Assembly (NCBI GenBank): GCA_964017045.1
Contig: OZ024808.1
Coordinates: 1,203,666 to 1,267,665 of the forward strand
Origin: Omphiscola glabra
Taxonomy: Eukaryota; Mollusca; Gastropoda; Lymnaeidae
Length of the DNA stretch: 64,000 nucleotides
Direction of reading: 5' to 3'
The notes beneath the pieces are model-generated. The model had not been told where the DNA came from. It searched no databases and saw only the letters and a program-made list of their open reading frames with translations. The position numbers were made by a program, and so were the translations under genes. Positions 48,801 through 58,625 of the stretch are shown in pieces (position 1 is the stretch's first letter; the number at the start of each line of letters is the position of its first letter).

Positions 48801-49413
48801 TCATTCAATTCAATGTTCACAAGATATGTTTGGGATTTCTTACAATTTAGTGAAAAGAGAAAGAAAACTATTTTTTAAAAATTAATATTTTTGGTTTTAT
48901 GGTAAGCAAACGAGAAATGGTCGTGCTGTTTTCATTCATGAAATAAACAATGTGTTCTCATTTGACCTATTGGAAGGATCTAGGGCTGAATTCATTGTCC
49001 GGCTGAACCGTATCTTCGTATAATTTTAAAAAAGAATTAAACATTCTTTATTTAAAACATTATTACGTTGCAGAGACATTTAGTTCGTAATTTAAAAATA
49101 ATCATTGTTTGCAATTAGTGATACCCTCCAATGAATTTCAATTTAAACAAATTGTCCACTATTGTTTGTAAACATCCTCTAATTAATCAATACATTTTTA
49201 TATTGATTTTAATCCTACTGCACAAAAGTGCTTTTATCTAAATATTTTTGATCCCTATCTAATTTTTGCCAAAATTTCTATTTTTCTTATTGCCTCAATG
49301 TCTTCACAGAGCCAAGTACTGGTGTATTGGGGAAAAAGAAAAAATCCACAGAAGAAAAGGCAACAGATGATTTTCACTTTGAAAAATTCAAGAAGCAAAT
49401 GAGAAGATTCTAA
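30899..49413 (+). CDS. C9orf78: C9orf78/Tls1 homologue, Hep59 family spliceosome protein (9 exons)
   Basis: Small disordered nuclear protein. In human it binds the BRR2 helicase and affects 3' splice-site choice; fission yeast Tls1 also acts in splicing. Exons: 30899-30991, 38801-38915, 39783-39841, 43212-43292, 45257-45328, 45478-45609, 45993-46129, 48414-48515 and 49310-49413. Phases of exons 2-9 all agree. Conserved blocks in order: RQHGVSAASLAWGKK, TDPFKMKTGGIIDMK, GTAFAAETNRRDEDAEMLKY, LYDLPEHLK, EDMLSNQMLSGIPEIDLGID, DFVPTNVAVNFVQHNRF and a KATDDFHFEKFKKQMRRF end. About 297 residues versus 289 in human. Exon 1 has one extra A near 30959-30963: the ATG frame stops at TAG (30968-30970), while one base fewer gives an acidic Ser/Glu stretch that fits the family. 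A donor at 30967 (CA|GTAGTG) would also keep frame. Intron 1 is 7.8 kb; introns 2-4 and 7 hold large arrays. Confidence 0.92.
32367..32531. mobile_element. CAGACCTG-family MITE, copy B
   Basis: A 165-bp copy with ends CAGACCTGTTTACTC and GGGTAAACAGGTCTG, in C9orf78 intron 1. Its interior matches copies A and C, including gtatgtttattttttactat. Confidence 0.83.
32858..34260. other. C9orf78 intron 1, AT-rich stretch without recognised features
   Basis: Mostly ATT/AAT-rich simple DNA to 33400, then a GC-richer patch at about 33415-33480 (cgccgccatcccgaggcggg) and ordinary sequence. I find no exon here. The GC-richer patch could be an island of old mobile-element or regulatory DNA. Confidence 0.4.
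34285..34705. mobile_element. Foldback-like element with about 100-bp inverted arms
   Basis: The left arm (about 34295-34392) and right arm (about 34603-34700) are reverse complements with scattered mismatches. Left includes ttaggaaatatttaattatt; right, when inverted, gives ttaggaaatattcaattatt. The arms also share a cgaccacgcccc-type end with a long G/C homopolymer on the right. The roughly 210-bp centre shares sequence (aggttaaaaaaacccgatag) with 35337-35400. No transposase. Confidence 0.75.
35099..36171. mobile_element. pogo/Tigger-like non-autonomous element (copy 2, inverted)
   Basis: Ends CAGTCAAACCCACTTATCTT and the inverse of CAGTACAACATGGTTATGTC, with TA on both sides. Both outer parts align with copy 1 at 15366-16248 in reverse orientation. 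The interior from about 35327 to 35972 does not match copy 1 and shares a block with the foldback element, so the core was replaced or received another insertion. It lies in C9orf78 intron 1. Confidence 0.8.
36311..36365. mobile_element. CAGACCTG-family MITE fragment (one end)
   Basis: cagacctctttactcttatga followed by a diverged interior; the other end is missing. Confidence 0.6.
38217..38319. mobile_element. CAGACCTG-family MITE fragment (other end)
   Basis: Matches the right two thirds of copies B and C, from attatatatactgtatg to gagggtaaacagga. The left end is missing. In C9orf78 intron 1. Confidence 0.7.
39006..39076. repeat. 21-bp tandem repeat, 3 copies
   Basis: cctctttataaacaatcaatt repeated in C9orf78 intron 2, about 90 bp from exon 2. 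Confidence 0.88.
39562..39797 (+). repeat. 71-bp repeat of the C9orf78 exon 3 acceptor
   Basis: The true acceptor (AG ending at 39782, then ACTGACCCTTTCAAA) is preceded by three copies, with AG ending at 39568, 39639 and 39710. Each copy has a T-rich tract, attag, the first 15 exon bases (one changed in the first copy), then atcaatgatat, which resembles exon bases ATCATTGATAT further downstream with the middle removed. Splicing to the nearest decoy would reach a stop just before the real exon. Confidence 0.93.
40246..40540. repeat. 23-bp minisatellite
   Basis: About 13 copies of acttttgtacacagcttagt plus tta, moderately diverged, in C9orf78 intron 3. Confidence 0.92.
40731..42945. repeat. 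20-bp minisatellite, about 110 copies, with 860-bp higher-order repeat
   Basis: taggtggccattgttctagt repeated in strict 20-bp register for 2.2 kb. Variation is mostly at one base (ttgTtc, ttgAtc or ttgCtc) and at ggcc/gggc. The run of variants at 40841-41160 recurs at 41701-42020, an offset of exactly 860 bp (43 units). It lies in C9orf78 intron 3. Confidence 0.97.
43655..44852. repeat. 19-bp minisatellite with higher-order blocks
   Basis: About 63 copies of atcatggcagcccaatgac with atcatggcaaccc and atggtaaccc variants. Shortened units (catggcagcccaatga without atc) occur in pairs near 43862, 44045, 44344 and 44525, marking duplicated larger blocks. In C9orf78 intron 4. Confidence 0.96.
45640..45846. 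repeat. 22-bp minisatellite
   Basis: About nine copies of tggtccctaatctctggtag plus tc, including two ttttttcc variants that repeat at the same spacing. In C9orf78 intron 6, about 30 bp after exon 6. Confidence 0.93.
46226..47582. repeat. 20-bp minisatellite, about 67 copies
   Basis: atattatcctagagtgtatc in strict register for 1.36 kb, with rare single-base variants (atgttatcct, attaccct, attatctt). In C9orf78 intron 7, about 95 bp after exon 7. Confidence 0.97.
47650..48272 (+). repeat. 24-bp minisatellite resembling 3' splice sites
   Basis: About 26 copies of tctctctcgtgtatttttag plus ttca. Each unit on the plus strand is a pyrimidine-rich run ending in TTTTTAG, close to a 3' splice-site consensus. 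It lies in C9orf78 intron 7, about 140 bp before the true exon 8 acceptor (atcgtttcag). Because the unit is a multiple of three, two ORFs of over 230 codons run through it; I do not regard them as genes. Confidence 0.97.
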
Positions 49414-49700
49414 GTGTAATCCTGTCACTAGTGATGAAGCTCTTAATTCAGTTGTCACATACTATGTCACTAGTGATGAAGCCACTTATTTCAGTTGCCA
49501 CATACTATGTCACTAGTGATGAAGCTCTTAATTCAGTTGGCACATACTATGTCATTATCTTGTTTATGAGGATGACGCCAACTTTATTAAAATGATGTCA
49601 TTTGTCATTTGATAAATCATACGACCCCCATAAAGGGAGGCAAACTATGACATAGTCGCACAATGCTTCTACGGATGGAACACAATAAATTGATTACTAT
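49414..49700 (+). other. C9orf78 3' UTR with a 42-bp repeat
   Basis: Directly after the stop codon come three copies of a 42-bp unit containing cactagtgatgaagctctta. An AATAAA hexamer at 49684-49689 is a plausible polyadenylation signal about 270 nt after the stop. The transcript end is inferred, not seen. Confidence 0.55.
49684..49689 (+). promoter_or_regulatory. Candidate C9orf78 polyadenylation signal
   Basis: Exact AATAAA downstream of the stop codon and after the 3' UTR repeat. Confidence 0.5.
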
Positions 49701-50049
49701 AGTATCTGCCTATATCAAGGAACTGTGGGTTAACTGATTGTGTAAGCGGGAAAGCTATTTTTACAACTGAGTTGCTTTATTAAATCAAGAATTCATCTTA
49801 ATGGGACAATGTATGTTTACAACCTTGACCCGGAAGAAAATACGTCAAAAATGCCTTGCTATTAAATTTGTCTGACGGCTGAGCACTCTGGCAGGTTCTC
49901 AATTTTCATTTGCATTTTTTAAGTTTTCATTATGCCAGTTGGGTCTTTTATCGCTTAGAAATAATGGGAGATAACAGCTGATTCCTGATGAATCAATTTG
50001 AAAGAGTTTTTAATGGCTGTCTTTTTGAAAAACAAAGTCATAATTATTG

Positions 50050-50785
50050 GTGGGCTTGACTCATTGGTGGGCTTGGCTCATTGGTGGGCTTGGCTCATTG
50101 GTGGGCTTGGCTCATTGGTGGGCTTGGCTCATTGGTGGGCTTGGCTCATTGGTGGGCTTGACTCATTGGTGGGCTTGGCTCATTGGTGGGCTTGACTGAT
50201 TGGTGGGCTTGACTCATTGGTGGGCTTGGCTCGGTGGGCTTGGCTCATTGGTGGGCTTGACTGATTGGTGGGCTTGACTCATTGGTGGGCTTGGCTCATT
50301 GGGCTTGACTCTTTGGTGGGCTTGGCTCATTGGTGGGCTTGACTCTTTGGTGGGCTTGGCTCATTGGTGGGCTTGACTCTTTGGTGGGCTTGGCTCATTG
50401 GTGGGCTTGGCTCATTGGTGGGCTTGACTCTTTGGTGGGCTTGGCTCATTGGTGGGCTTGACTCATTGGTGGGCTTGGCTCATTGGTGGGCTTGGCTCAT
50501 TGGTGGGCTTGGCTCATTGGTGGGCTTGGCTCATTGGTGGGCTTGGCTCTTTGGTGGGCTTGGCTCATTGGTGGGCTTGGCTCATTGGTGGGCTTGGCTC
50601 ATTGGTGGGCTTGGCTCTTTGGTGGGCTTGGCTCTTTGGTGGGCTTGGCTCATTGGTGGGCTTGGCTCATTGGTGGGCATGGCTCTTTGGTGGGCTTGGC
50701 TCATTGGTGGGCTTGGCTCATTGGTGGGCTTGGCTCATTGGTCGGCTTGACTCATTGGTGGGCTTTCCTCTTTGGTGGGCTTATT
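50050..50785. repeat. 17-bp minisatellite, about 43 copies
   Basis: attggtgggcttggctc with gactc and ctctttgg variants. Since 17 is not a multiple of three, three frames rotate through the array and all look like a Trp/Gly-rich protein; these ORFs are artefacts. Intergenic. Confidence 0.96.
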
Positions 50786-51139
50786 TTGATGTGCAGCTGG
50801 CCATTTTTTTTTTGTTTGCTTACAACCTGGCAAGTTATTTCATTTGACTAAAACTATTTCTGTTTATAAAATTTTATCATTTTACGCTAGAACGAGTTTT
50901 CTTGAATTACACAAGAAATGAACAATAACTGATGAATTTTTATAACTATTGATAACCTCAAATTTGTCAAGGTTTTGTCATTCAAGGGAAAAGTTGAGGC
51001 AGCAAATGATTGCATCATTCATTATTTCATTCATTGTTTCAATCTGATACATTTTAGCAACTATGTTTACTGATAGATTCACTCATTATATAAAGGTGGG
51101 ACTGCGACAAAGCTTTTAAGTAGAGTGACAAGACAGAGA

Positions 51140-51420
51140 CAGTGGACAACATTTGACACTGAATGCATTGCCCAAGGCAACATTTGACACTGAATGCATT
51201 GCCCAAGGCAACATTTGACACTAAATATATTGCACCATTTGACACTGAATCCATTGCCCCAGGCAATATTTGACATTGAATGCATTGCCCAATTTGACAC
51301 TGAATCCATTTCCCAATTTAGCACTGAATGCATGCCCCATTTGACCCTAAATGCATTGCCCCAGACAACATTTAACACTGATTGCATTGAACCATTTTTA
51401 AGTGAATGCATTGCCCCACA
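51140..51420. repeat. About 31-bp minisatellite
   Basis: acatttgacactgaatgcat followed by tgcccaaggca; later units are shortened and diverged. Confidence 0.9.
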
Positions 51421-51504
51421 GTCCTAGTCATCAGGGGGATTTTCTCTTATAGTGCTCACATTTTGCAGCTGTAAATATTCCTTAAGTTAAAATATTCTCT
51501 GGAT

Positions 51505-51602
51505 GTATCGGTGACACACTCAGTGGATATATTGGTGATACACTCAGTGGATATATTGGTGATACACGCAGTGGATATATTGGTGATACATTCAGGGCAG
51601 TG
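51505..51602. repeat. 24-bp tandem repeat, 4 copies
   Basis: cactcagtggatatattggt plus gata. Confidence 0.9.
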
Positions 51603-51799
51603 CCAGCCTTACTATATTTAAAACTTGGAAGACTCTCCTTCTTAAAGATAGAATGTGGCCAGCATTTATGACAAACCTTGACAATGTTTACAGTAGCATG
51701 CCTTGGTCATTGATGGGAATGAGCTCAAATGACATTACAAATAGCATTCATTTGACATATATATCACTTGAATAGCTCATAGGTAAATCAGAGTCTGGA

Positions 51800-51930
51800 C
51801 ATGGGATTTAACATGGGATTTAACATGAGATTTAACATGGGATTTAACATGAGACATGGGATTTAACATGAGATTTAACATGGGATTTAACATGGGATTT
51901 AACATGAGATTTAACATGGGATTTAACTGC
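51800..51930. repeat. 12-bp tandem repeat (atgggatttaac)
   Basis: About ten copies with atgagatttaac variants. Confidence 0.9.
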
Positions 51931-52267
51931 AATTGAAAAACTCGACATTTTTCCACAAATGAAATAAATTAACATGAACTGAAATAATCTCATTTGACCA
52001 AGTTAATCAATGTAAAATAAAATGACACATCTAAACTGAATTTGTCAGTGGTTTTTTTCTTGTGTTCTGTTGTTATGCCTGTTAAGGTGGTTGTGAAGCA
52101 ACTCAAGTGATAACTTTTTATAAATGAAGAAATTATTTACAGATTGCACATAGTGGCGTCACATAGGGGCATAGCCAGGGTTTTGTGTCGCCAAGGGCGG
52201 ATTAGCATTTTTGCCGCCCCCTTCCACAGAGCAGCCCAAATGCATCGTTTTAATGAATTTTCACCCG

Positions 52268-52720
52268 ACCTGCTACGCTGAACAGGACCGACCTACTATG
52301 CTGGACAATGCCAGACCTGCTAGGCTGGACAGGGGGACCTGCTATGCTGGACAGGGGGACCTGCTATGCTGGACAGGGGGACCTGCTATGCTGGACAGGG
52401 CAGACCTGCTATGCTGGACAATGCCAGACCTGCTAGGCTGGTCAGGGGGACCTGCTATGCTGGACAGGCCGGACCTGCTATGCTGGACAGGCCGGACCTG
52501 CTAGGCTGGTCAGGGGGACCTGCTATGCTGGACAGGCCGGACCTGCTATGCTGGACAGGCCGGACCTGCTATGCTGGTCAGGGGGACCTGCTATGCTGGA
52601 CAGGGCAGACCTGCTATGCTGGACAATGCCAGACCTGCTAGGCTGGTCAGGGGGACCTGCTATGCTGGACAGGCCGGACCTGCTATGCTGGACAGGCCGG
52701 ACCTGCTTCGCTGGACAAGG
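52268..52720. repeat. About 21-bp GC-rich minisatellite
   Basis: acctgctatgctggacaggg with spacer variants ccgg, gcag and ggg, and atgccag blocks that recur as a larger period. Markedly more GC-rich than its surroundings. Overlapping ORFs on both strands are repeat artefacts. Confidence 0.93.
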
Positions 52721-52759
52721 TGATTTAAGTGCACATGGGCTAAACATAAAATTGTCAAA

Positions 52760-52860
52760 AATGTAAGTCATTCTCCTCATGACGGACGTTAACGTAAGTC
52801 ATTCTCCTCATGACGGACGTTAACGTAAGTCATTCTCCTCGTGACGGACGTTAACGTAAC
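52760..52860. repeat. 31-bp tandem repeat, 3 copies
   Basis: aacgtaagtcattctcctca then tgacggacgtt. Each unit contains an AACGTAAGT-type motif. Confidence 0.92.
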
Positions 52861-53069
52861 GAGTTCTTCGTATTCAATGATTAGTAACTTTCTCATAAAA
52901 AATGCGAATTTCTTATATTCTAATTTCACAGGGGAAGTCACTTTAATTTGATAGAACTGTGTTAACCGTATGGCTCTTCATTAATTTTTAATATGCCTAG
53001 TTGTTGATCTTGTGATCTAAGTGGGTGTTTTTTTTTGCTATTTTTAACTTAATACAGCCATTTTGGAAG

Positions 53070-53176
53070 CTGATGATGGAGTCCCTCGAGACAAGCTGAT
53101 GATGGAGTCCCTCGAGACAAGCTGATGATGGAGTCCCTCGAGACAAGCTGATGATGGAGTCCCTGAGACAAGCTGA
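53070..53176. repeat. 26-bp tandem repeat, 4 copies
   Basis: gctgatgatggagtccctcg plus agacaa, about 90 bp left of the LTR element. Confidence 0.92.
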
Positions 53177-53270
53177 TTAATAATGTAAGCATTAAAACAG
53201 TCATCTCTTTAAGCTTTACATTCTACCGGTGTTGTGTTGCGTTTTGTTTGGACTTGGTGATTCAGATTGT

Positions 53271-53602
53271 TGTCAACTTCTATGTCCTCAGGATTGGATC
53301 ATTCAACAAGTTCTTCCACTAATTCAACCATTAGTAACAACTCAAGTCCTTTTCATAACTATATATAACTTTAATTATCAGGAAACACAAGGCACACAGC
53401 TCTCTTTCCTAAGGTTCTACAACATCGCTTTGTCCAACCGCCATCTACATTCCACTCTCTACACTACACTAAACTAATGCGTCACTTCCCCTACCCAAAT
53501 ACGTCACAACATTCACGCACAATATACAACGCTACACGTATACTCTCTAACTCAACATGATTTACTTACAAACATAACTACACTGATTTCATACCCTTGA
53601 CA
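53271..53602 (-). repeat. 3' LTR
   Basis: 332 bp, bounded by TGTCAA...TTGACA. Differs from the other LTR at one position I found (acaacatcgc here, acaacattgc there). Minus strand carries a TATA-like ttatatatag. Confidence 0.95.
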
Positions 53603-53617
53603 TATCCCCCCTCTTCC
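53603..53617 (-). promoter_or_regulatory. Polypurine tract of the LTR element
   Basis: On the minus strand ggaagaggggggata lies directly upstream of the 3' LTR, the position and composition expected for plus-strand priming. Confidence 0.82.
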
Positions 53618-53912
53618 GCTTAGATTCTACTCCACGAGTAGAATCTTCCAAACAAAATTTAAAGTCAGTGTATGAAATTATTAGTTAATGTAAAACTATA
53701 TAACCTTGGCAAAACATCATACAGTAAATTTACATAATCACCATCGATATTATCAACAAGTCCAATCGATTATAGTAATAGTCAAAACATGACACATTCA
53801 AAAATTAACTAATGAAACAGGGAAAACAATATCCTGACTGCTGAAGAGAAAGAAAAAAAAAATGTCATCATCCGTAGAGTCATTTAGACAGCCGTCAACT
53901 GTCCAGTTGATT

Positions 53913-56054
53913 TTAAGAGGGCGGGATATCTCTCTTGTCAGTCGCTTTCCACAAGACGTGTACATCTTTCCCCCATCTAAACATTTCCTGCTCAAATAAC
54001 AATACTTTTCCAAGGCTTAACACCAAAATAACTCCAAAAAGTACTTTGTCATATGCATAACATAATAGTACATTACAAAACAAATCATGACACTTCATAA
54101 ACAGACCAAAACTGCTCTCACCTAACCCCACGTTAGTGAAAACGCTCATCTCCACCACGGAGACTCCATAAAAGCCAACCCCTCTGTTCTCACCAAGACC
54201 GCCCGAGTCCAAACCAGACCAAACACAAACACGGTTCTCAAGCCTTGAGCAACCATTGACCTCCACACCACTACTAAATTCAGCGCGTGGACTACGACCC
54301 TCGTAGGTCCACGTGAAGTCGTCCCCAATGACTTCCACTTTGTTGACATTATGTCCCCTTCGTAAGACGGCCCCTGGCAAGTTCACGGCCTCTACATCGT
54401 GACAACCGTGGCTTGTCCAGGTTCTAACACCTTCAAAATCAAAACACACATTTTCCTCATCCACTAAACTCAAATTTTCCTCTTCCACAAAATTCTCATG
54501 AAGAAAACCCAAATCTTCATCCCTCACAAAACCCAAATCAAAGTCTGCCTCTTGTACATAATTAAAATCTCTCTCCAGTAAAAAATTCTCATATCCCAGT
54601 TGTACATCAACAAAACCTAAAGTTTGTAAATCATCTTGTGCGCCACCAAAGATGGTAGCGTGTACACCATTAAAAATAATATTTTCATTACTAAACTTTA
54701 CATCATAAGCATCATCTTGTTCATCAAAAATGATATCTGGTACATTATCAAGATTCACTTGTACATGGTAAAATTGTGTATCACCTGCTTCCACCAATCT
54801 AGTTTCTTTATCTAACTTTATTCTCAATGTCTCAAGGTCAAATTGTATCTGTTTATCCGCTTCTATTTTAAACTTATCCAGTTCGAGTTGTCTCTGCTTA
54901 TCTGACTCTATTTTTAACTTATCCAGTTCAAATTGTCTTTGTTTATCTGCCTCGATTTTTAACTTATCCAGTTCAAATTGTCTCTGTTTATCGGCCTCAA
55001 CTATTTTTAACTTATCCAGTTCGAATTGTCTCTGTTTATCGGCCTCAACTATTTTTAACTTATCCAGGTCGAATTGTCTCTGCTTATCTTCCTCTTCTAT
55101 TTTTAACTTATCCAGTTCAAACTGTCTTTGTTTATCTGCCTCGATTTTTAACTTATCCAGTTCAATTTGTATCTGTTTATCTGCCTCTATTTTTAACTTA
55201 TCCAGTTCAAATTGTCTTTGTTTATCTGCCTCTTCTATTTTTAACTTATCCAGTTCAAACTGTCTTTGTTTATCTGCCTCGATTTTTAACTTATCCAGTT
55301 CAAATTGTCTCTTTTTATCTTCCTCTATTTTTAACTTTACAAGTTCAATTTGTTTCTGTTTATCTACCTCTATTTTTAACTTATCAAGTTCATTTTGTTT
55401 CTGTTTATCTGCCTCTTCTATTTTTAATTAATCAAGTTCAGATTCATTAATATCAAACTCATTAAATTGTTCATAGGGATCCTCACAGTAAAAGCTGGTA
55501 ATGCCATCTATATAATTCTGTTTGGCTGTACGCTCTACATATCTCTGTTTGCCAATTAAGTTATTTTCAGTTTTATCGTGACAAACCCGATCAACATTTT
55601 TATAGGGATTCTCACCGTAAATACTGGCAATGCCATGTATTTCCTGTTCCTGACTATCATCATCGTCACGGTCCTTAAAGTAATTTGCCTGTCTCTTTAA
55701 AATACTTGTTCGTCGTTCTGCTTCTAACTTCGCAAGTATAATTTCTTCATCTAGTTTTTGAGTTTCGTATTGCTTCTGTCTATCTCTAGGTTCGTACTGT
55801 CTCTGTCTGGCTGTACGTTCTACATAGCTCTGTTTGGATGTACGTTCTACATATTTCTGTTTGACTGTTCTTCCAATGTATCTCTGTTTATCTATATGTT
55901 CTTGCGCTATCTGCGTTTCTATACGTTCTTGCTCTCTCTGTTTTTCCCACATTCCCTTTATAAATTGCACAAGTTCGTCTCCTTGATAATGGAGTGCTAA
56001 ACCCCGACGTCTAATTTCTTGTAACGTCCATTTCTCACCAACATATCTCGCCAT
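53913..56054 (-). pseudogene. gag-like ORF of the LTR element, with one internal stop
   Basis: One frame of about 713 codons is broken only by a TAA at 55428-55430 (codon 209). Before it are 208 residues starting MARYVGEKWTLQEI, with a DELVQFIKGMWEKQ segment like the N-terminus of Gypsy-type Gag proteins. Then come 13 units of 15-16 residues (KLKIEADKQRQFELD type), a long predicted coiled coil. The last 300 or so residues are acidic and then Gly/Val-rich, and I cannot assign them. The stop sits where every other repeat has Lys. No zinc knuckle is evident. It may be a dead copy or encode a truncated product from 56054 to 55428. Confidence 0.7.
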
Positions 56055-56734
56055 AGCAATACAGATTAGGGATGATCATACAGTGAACAATAATAAAGGT
56101 TTAAGGACCAATGGCAGTCTATTTAAACTAGTTCTGGCAAAAAGTTAAAATCTACTAGGGTAAAAAATTTAAATATTCATACGAAATTTTACACAAAAAA
56201 TGTTATAAAGAAATAAAAATACAACTTGCCTGGTTAGTGGAATGTCCTACAGGAATTAAAATATTTAAAAACAACACACTTGGACTTAATTAAGTGTCAA
56301 TTGTTCTTAGGTTAAGTGTCAATGGTTCTCTCACGAACTTCAATGTTAATGGATGGCAATTCACTGGAGACACAGTCATGGGGTGTGGGTGACCAGGACA
56401 GATCACGGGACATCGGCAGCTCACACTGGACACGATGTAGGCACTCACAGACACTAGACAGTTCATATGCAGCTTAATACTGCACAGCAACGACGGTCAA
56501 TAACCACTGCGGTCTACAGCAACAGCGGGGTGTGTCAGCGGTGGTAACAGCAAAGGGCGGTGTAAAGCTCAGAAGAATACACCGATCAGCGGCTCATAGC
56601 ATCCGACAGGTGCTTTGGTTGGGACAGGAGACACAGCTTCTGACGAGCACTCCACACAGCTTCGGACGGATGGGTCAGAATACTTCACACCTCGGACGAG
56701 TTCGGACGAGGATTTTACTTAACAGACTCAGATG

Positions 56735-57050
56735 AGGTCGGAAAGGCGACACAAAGCCTGTTCGGACGACGACACACAGCCTGTTCGGGTGACGACACAC
56801 AGCTTGTTCGGGCGACGACACACAGCTTGTTCGGGCGATGACACACAGCTTGTTCAGACGGTGACACACAGCTTGCTCGGGCGACGACACACAACTTGTT
56901 CGGGCGACGACACACAGCTTGTTCGGGCGACGACACACAGCTTGTTCGGGCGACGACACACAGCTTGCTCGGGCGACGACACACAGCTTGTTCAGATGGC
57001 GACACACAGCTTGTTCAGACGGCGACACACAGCTTGTACGGTCGACGACA
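56735..57050. repeat. 23-bp minisatellite in the LTR element leader
   Basis: About 13 copies of cgacgacacacagcttgttc plus ggg, with cagacgg and cagatgg variants, lie between the primer-binding site and the gag start. Overlapping ORFs on both strands here are repeat artefacts because 23 rotates the frame. Confidence 0.93.
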
Positions 57051-57404
57051 CTGGTAACTTCAGGGCGAGGCGTAGTTATTTCACTGGAGCCGTACACGAC
57101 CTTCGTAACTTCATACAGGGCAGGACATTGTTATTTCACTGTAACTGGACACGACCTTTATAACTTCATACAGGGCAGGACGTAGTTAACTTGAATAACG
57201 GCCAGGCGCAGTTAACATAACTAGCCTGATACAGGACGTAGGTAGTTAATGGAGTCACTGGTGTATGCAACTCATACACACTTGATACACGGTGGCATCA
57301 GAGCTCCGACCTTGAAACACGGGACAGCGACGATACTTGTAACTTCACAAAAGTATAAGAAAGTTATTGGACTTTACCTCAAGTAAGAAAATGATGTTTT
57401 CCAA

Positions 57405-57424
57405 TCTCGGACGAGTAGCCCCCA
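57405..57424 (-). promoter_or_regulatory. Primer-binding site of the LTR element
   Basis: On the minus strand, one base after the 5' LTR, the sequence is TGGGGGCTACTCGTCCGAGA. TGG start and position fit a tRNA primer-binding site. It resembles the tRNA-Pro type (TGGGGGCTCGTCC) with two extra bases, so the exact tRNA is uncertain. Confidence 0.75.
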
Positions 57425-57425
57425 A

Positions 57426-57757
57426 TGTCAACTTCTATGTCCTCAGGATTGGATCATTCAACAAGTTCTTCCACTAATTCAACCATTAGTAACAACTCAA
57501 GTCCTTTTCATAACTATATATAACTTTAATTATCAGGAAACACAAGGCACACAGCTCTCTTTCCTAAGGTTCTACAACATTGCTTTGTCCAACCGCCATC
57601 TACATTCCACTCTCTACACTACACTAAACTAATGCGTCACTTCCCCTACCCAAATACGTCACAACATTCACGCACAATATACAACGCTACACGTATACTC
57701 TCTAACTCAACATGATTTACTTACAAACATAACTACACTGATTTCATACCCTTGACA
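57426..57757 (-). repeat. 5' LTR
   Basis: 332 bp, same boundaries as its partner, followed by the ATTGT target duplication at 57758-57762. Confidence 0.95.
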
Positions 57758-57864
57758 ATTGTCTCTTGCTTTTAAGTTTTAGACTTAGTAACTGTAGCCA
57801 TTACTCTTTACTCAATTTTCACTTGACGGCCTACTGGTCAGTCTCAGCACACTCACTGTGCCTC

Positions 57865-58405
57865 GGCTGCACAATCTGAGTCTATCTGCTCAATCTGAGT
57901 CTAGTTACACAATCTGAGTCTATCTGCACAATCTGAGTCTAGTTACACAATCTGAGTCTATCTGCACAATCTGAGTCTATCTGCACAATCTGAGTCTATC
58001 TGCACAATCTGAGTCTATCTGCTCAATCTGAGTCTAGTTACACAATCTGAGTCTATCTGCACAATCTGAGTCTAGTTACACAATCTGAGTCTATCTGCAC
58101 AATCTGAGTCTATCTGCACAATCTGAGTCTATCTGCACAATCTGAGTCTAGTTACATAATCTGAGTCTAGTTACACAATCTGAGTCTAGTTACACAATCT
58201 GAGTCTATCTGCTCAATCTGAGTCTAGTTACACAATCTGAGTCTATCTGCACAATCTGAGTCTATCTGCACAATCTGAGTCTAGTTACATAATCTGAGTC
58301 TAGTTACACAATCTGAGTCTAGTTACACAATCTGACTCTATTTGCACAATCTGAGTCTAGTTACATAATCTGTGTCTCGTTACATAATCTGAGTCTAGTT
58401 TCAAG
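57865..58405. repeat. 19-bp minisatellite, about 28 copies
   Basis: cacaatctgagtctatctg with tagtta variants in place of tatctg, arranged in recurring blocks. Confidence 0.95.
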
Positions 58406-58469
58406 TGTAAGTCTTCTTAGGAAACAAACTCATCAAAGATTACTTTGTTCACTTTTATTATAAAACTGT

Positions 58470-58625
58470 TTACTCCAGACCACCTGTTTACTCCCCACCA
58501 CCTGTTTACTCCCCACCACCTGTTTACTCCCCACCACCTGTTTACTCCAGACCACCTGTTTACTTCAGACCACCTGTTTACTCCGGACCACCTGTTTACT
58601 CCGGACCACCTGTTTACTCTGCCAG
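58470..58625. repeat. 18-bp minisatellite
   Basis: About nine copies of accacctgtttactccgg with ccagacc and ccccacc variants. Confidence 0.93.

Larger units (their letters stand above)
53271..57757 (-). mobile_element. Non-autonomous LTR retrotransposon, complete and recent
   Basis: Two direct 332-bp LTRs flank a 3.8-kb interior. LTRs start TGTCAA and end TTGACA, and a perfect 5-bp target duplication ATTGT sits at 53266-53270 and 57758-57762. On the minus strand the primer-binding site and polypurine tract fall next to the correct LTRs, so the element is transcribed leftward. I saw only one difference between the LTRs. The interior has a long leader with a minisatellite and one gag-like frame. 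I see no protease, reverse transcriptase, RNase H or integrase, and the interior is too short for them, so it must rely on another element. The coiled-coil gag type suggests a Ty3/Gypsy relative. Confidence 0.93.

Noticed and set aside
49998..50851. Trp/Gly-rich ORFs resembling a membrane protein
   Set aside because: 17-bp unit rotates through all frames; three frames give the same peptide pattern.
56675..57185. Cys-rich ORFs on both strands that look like small secreted proteins
   Set aside because: Product of the 23-bp array in the LTR element leader; no signal peptide or conserved spacing independent of the repeat.
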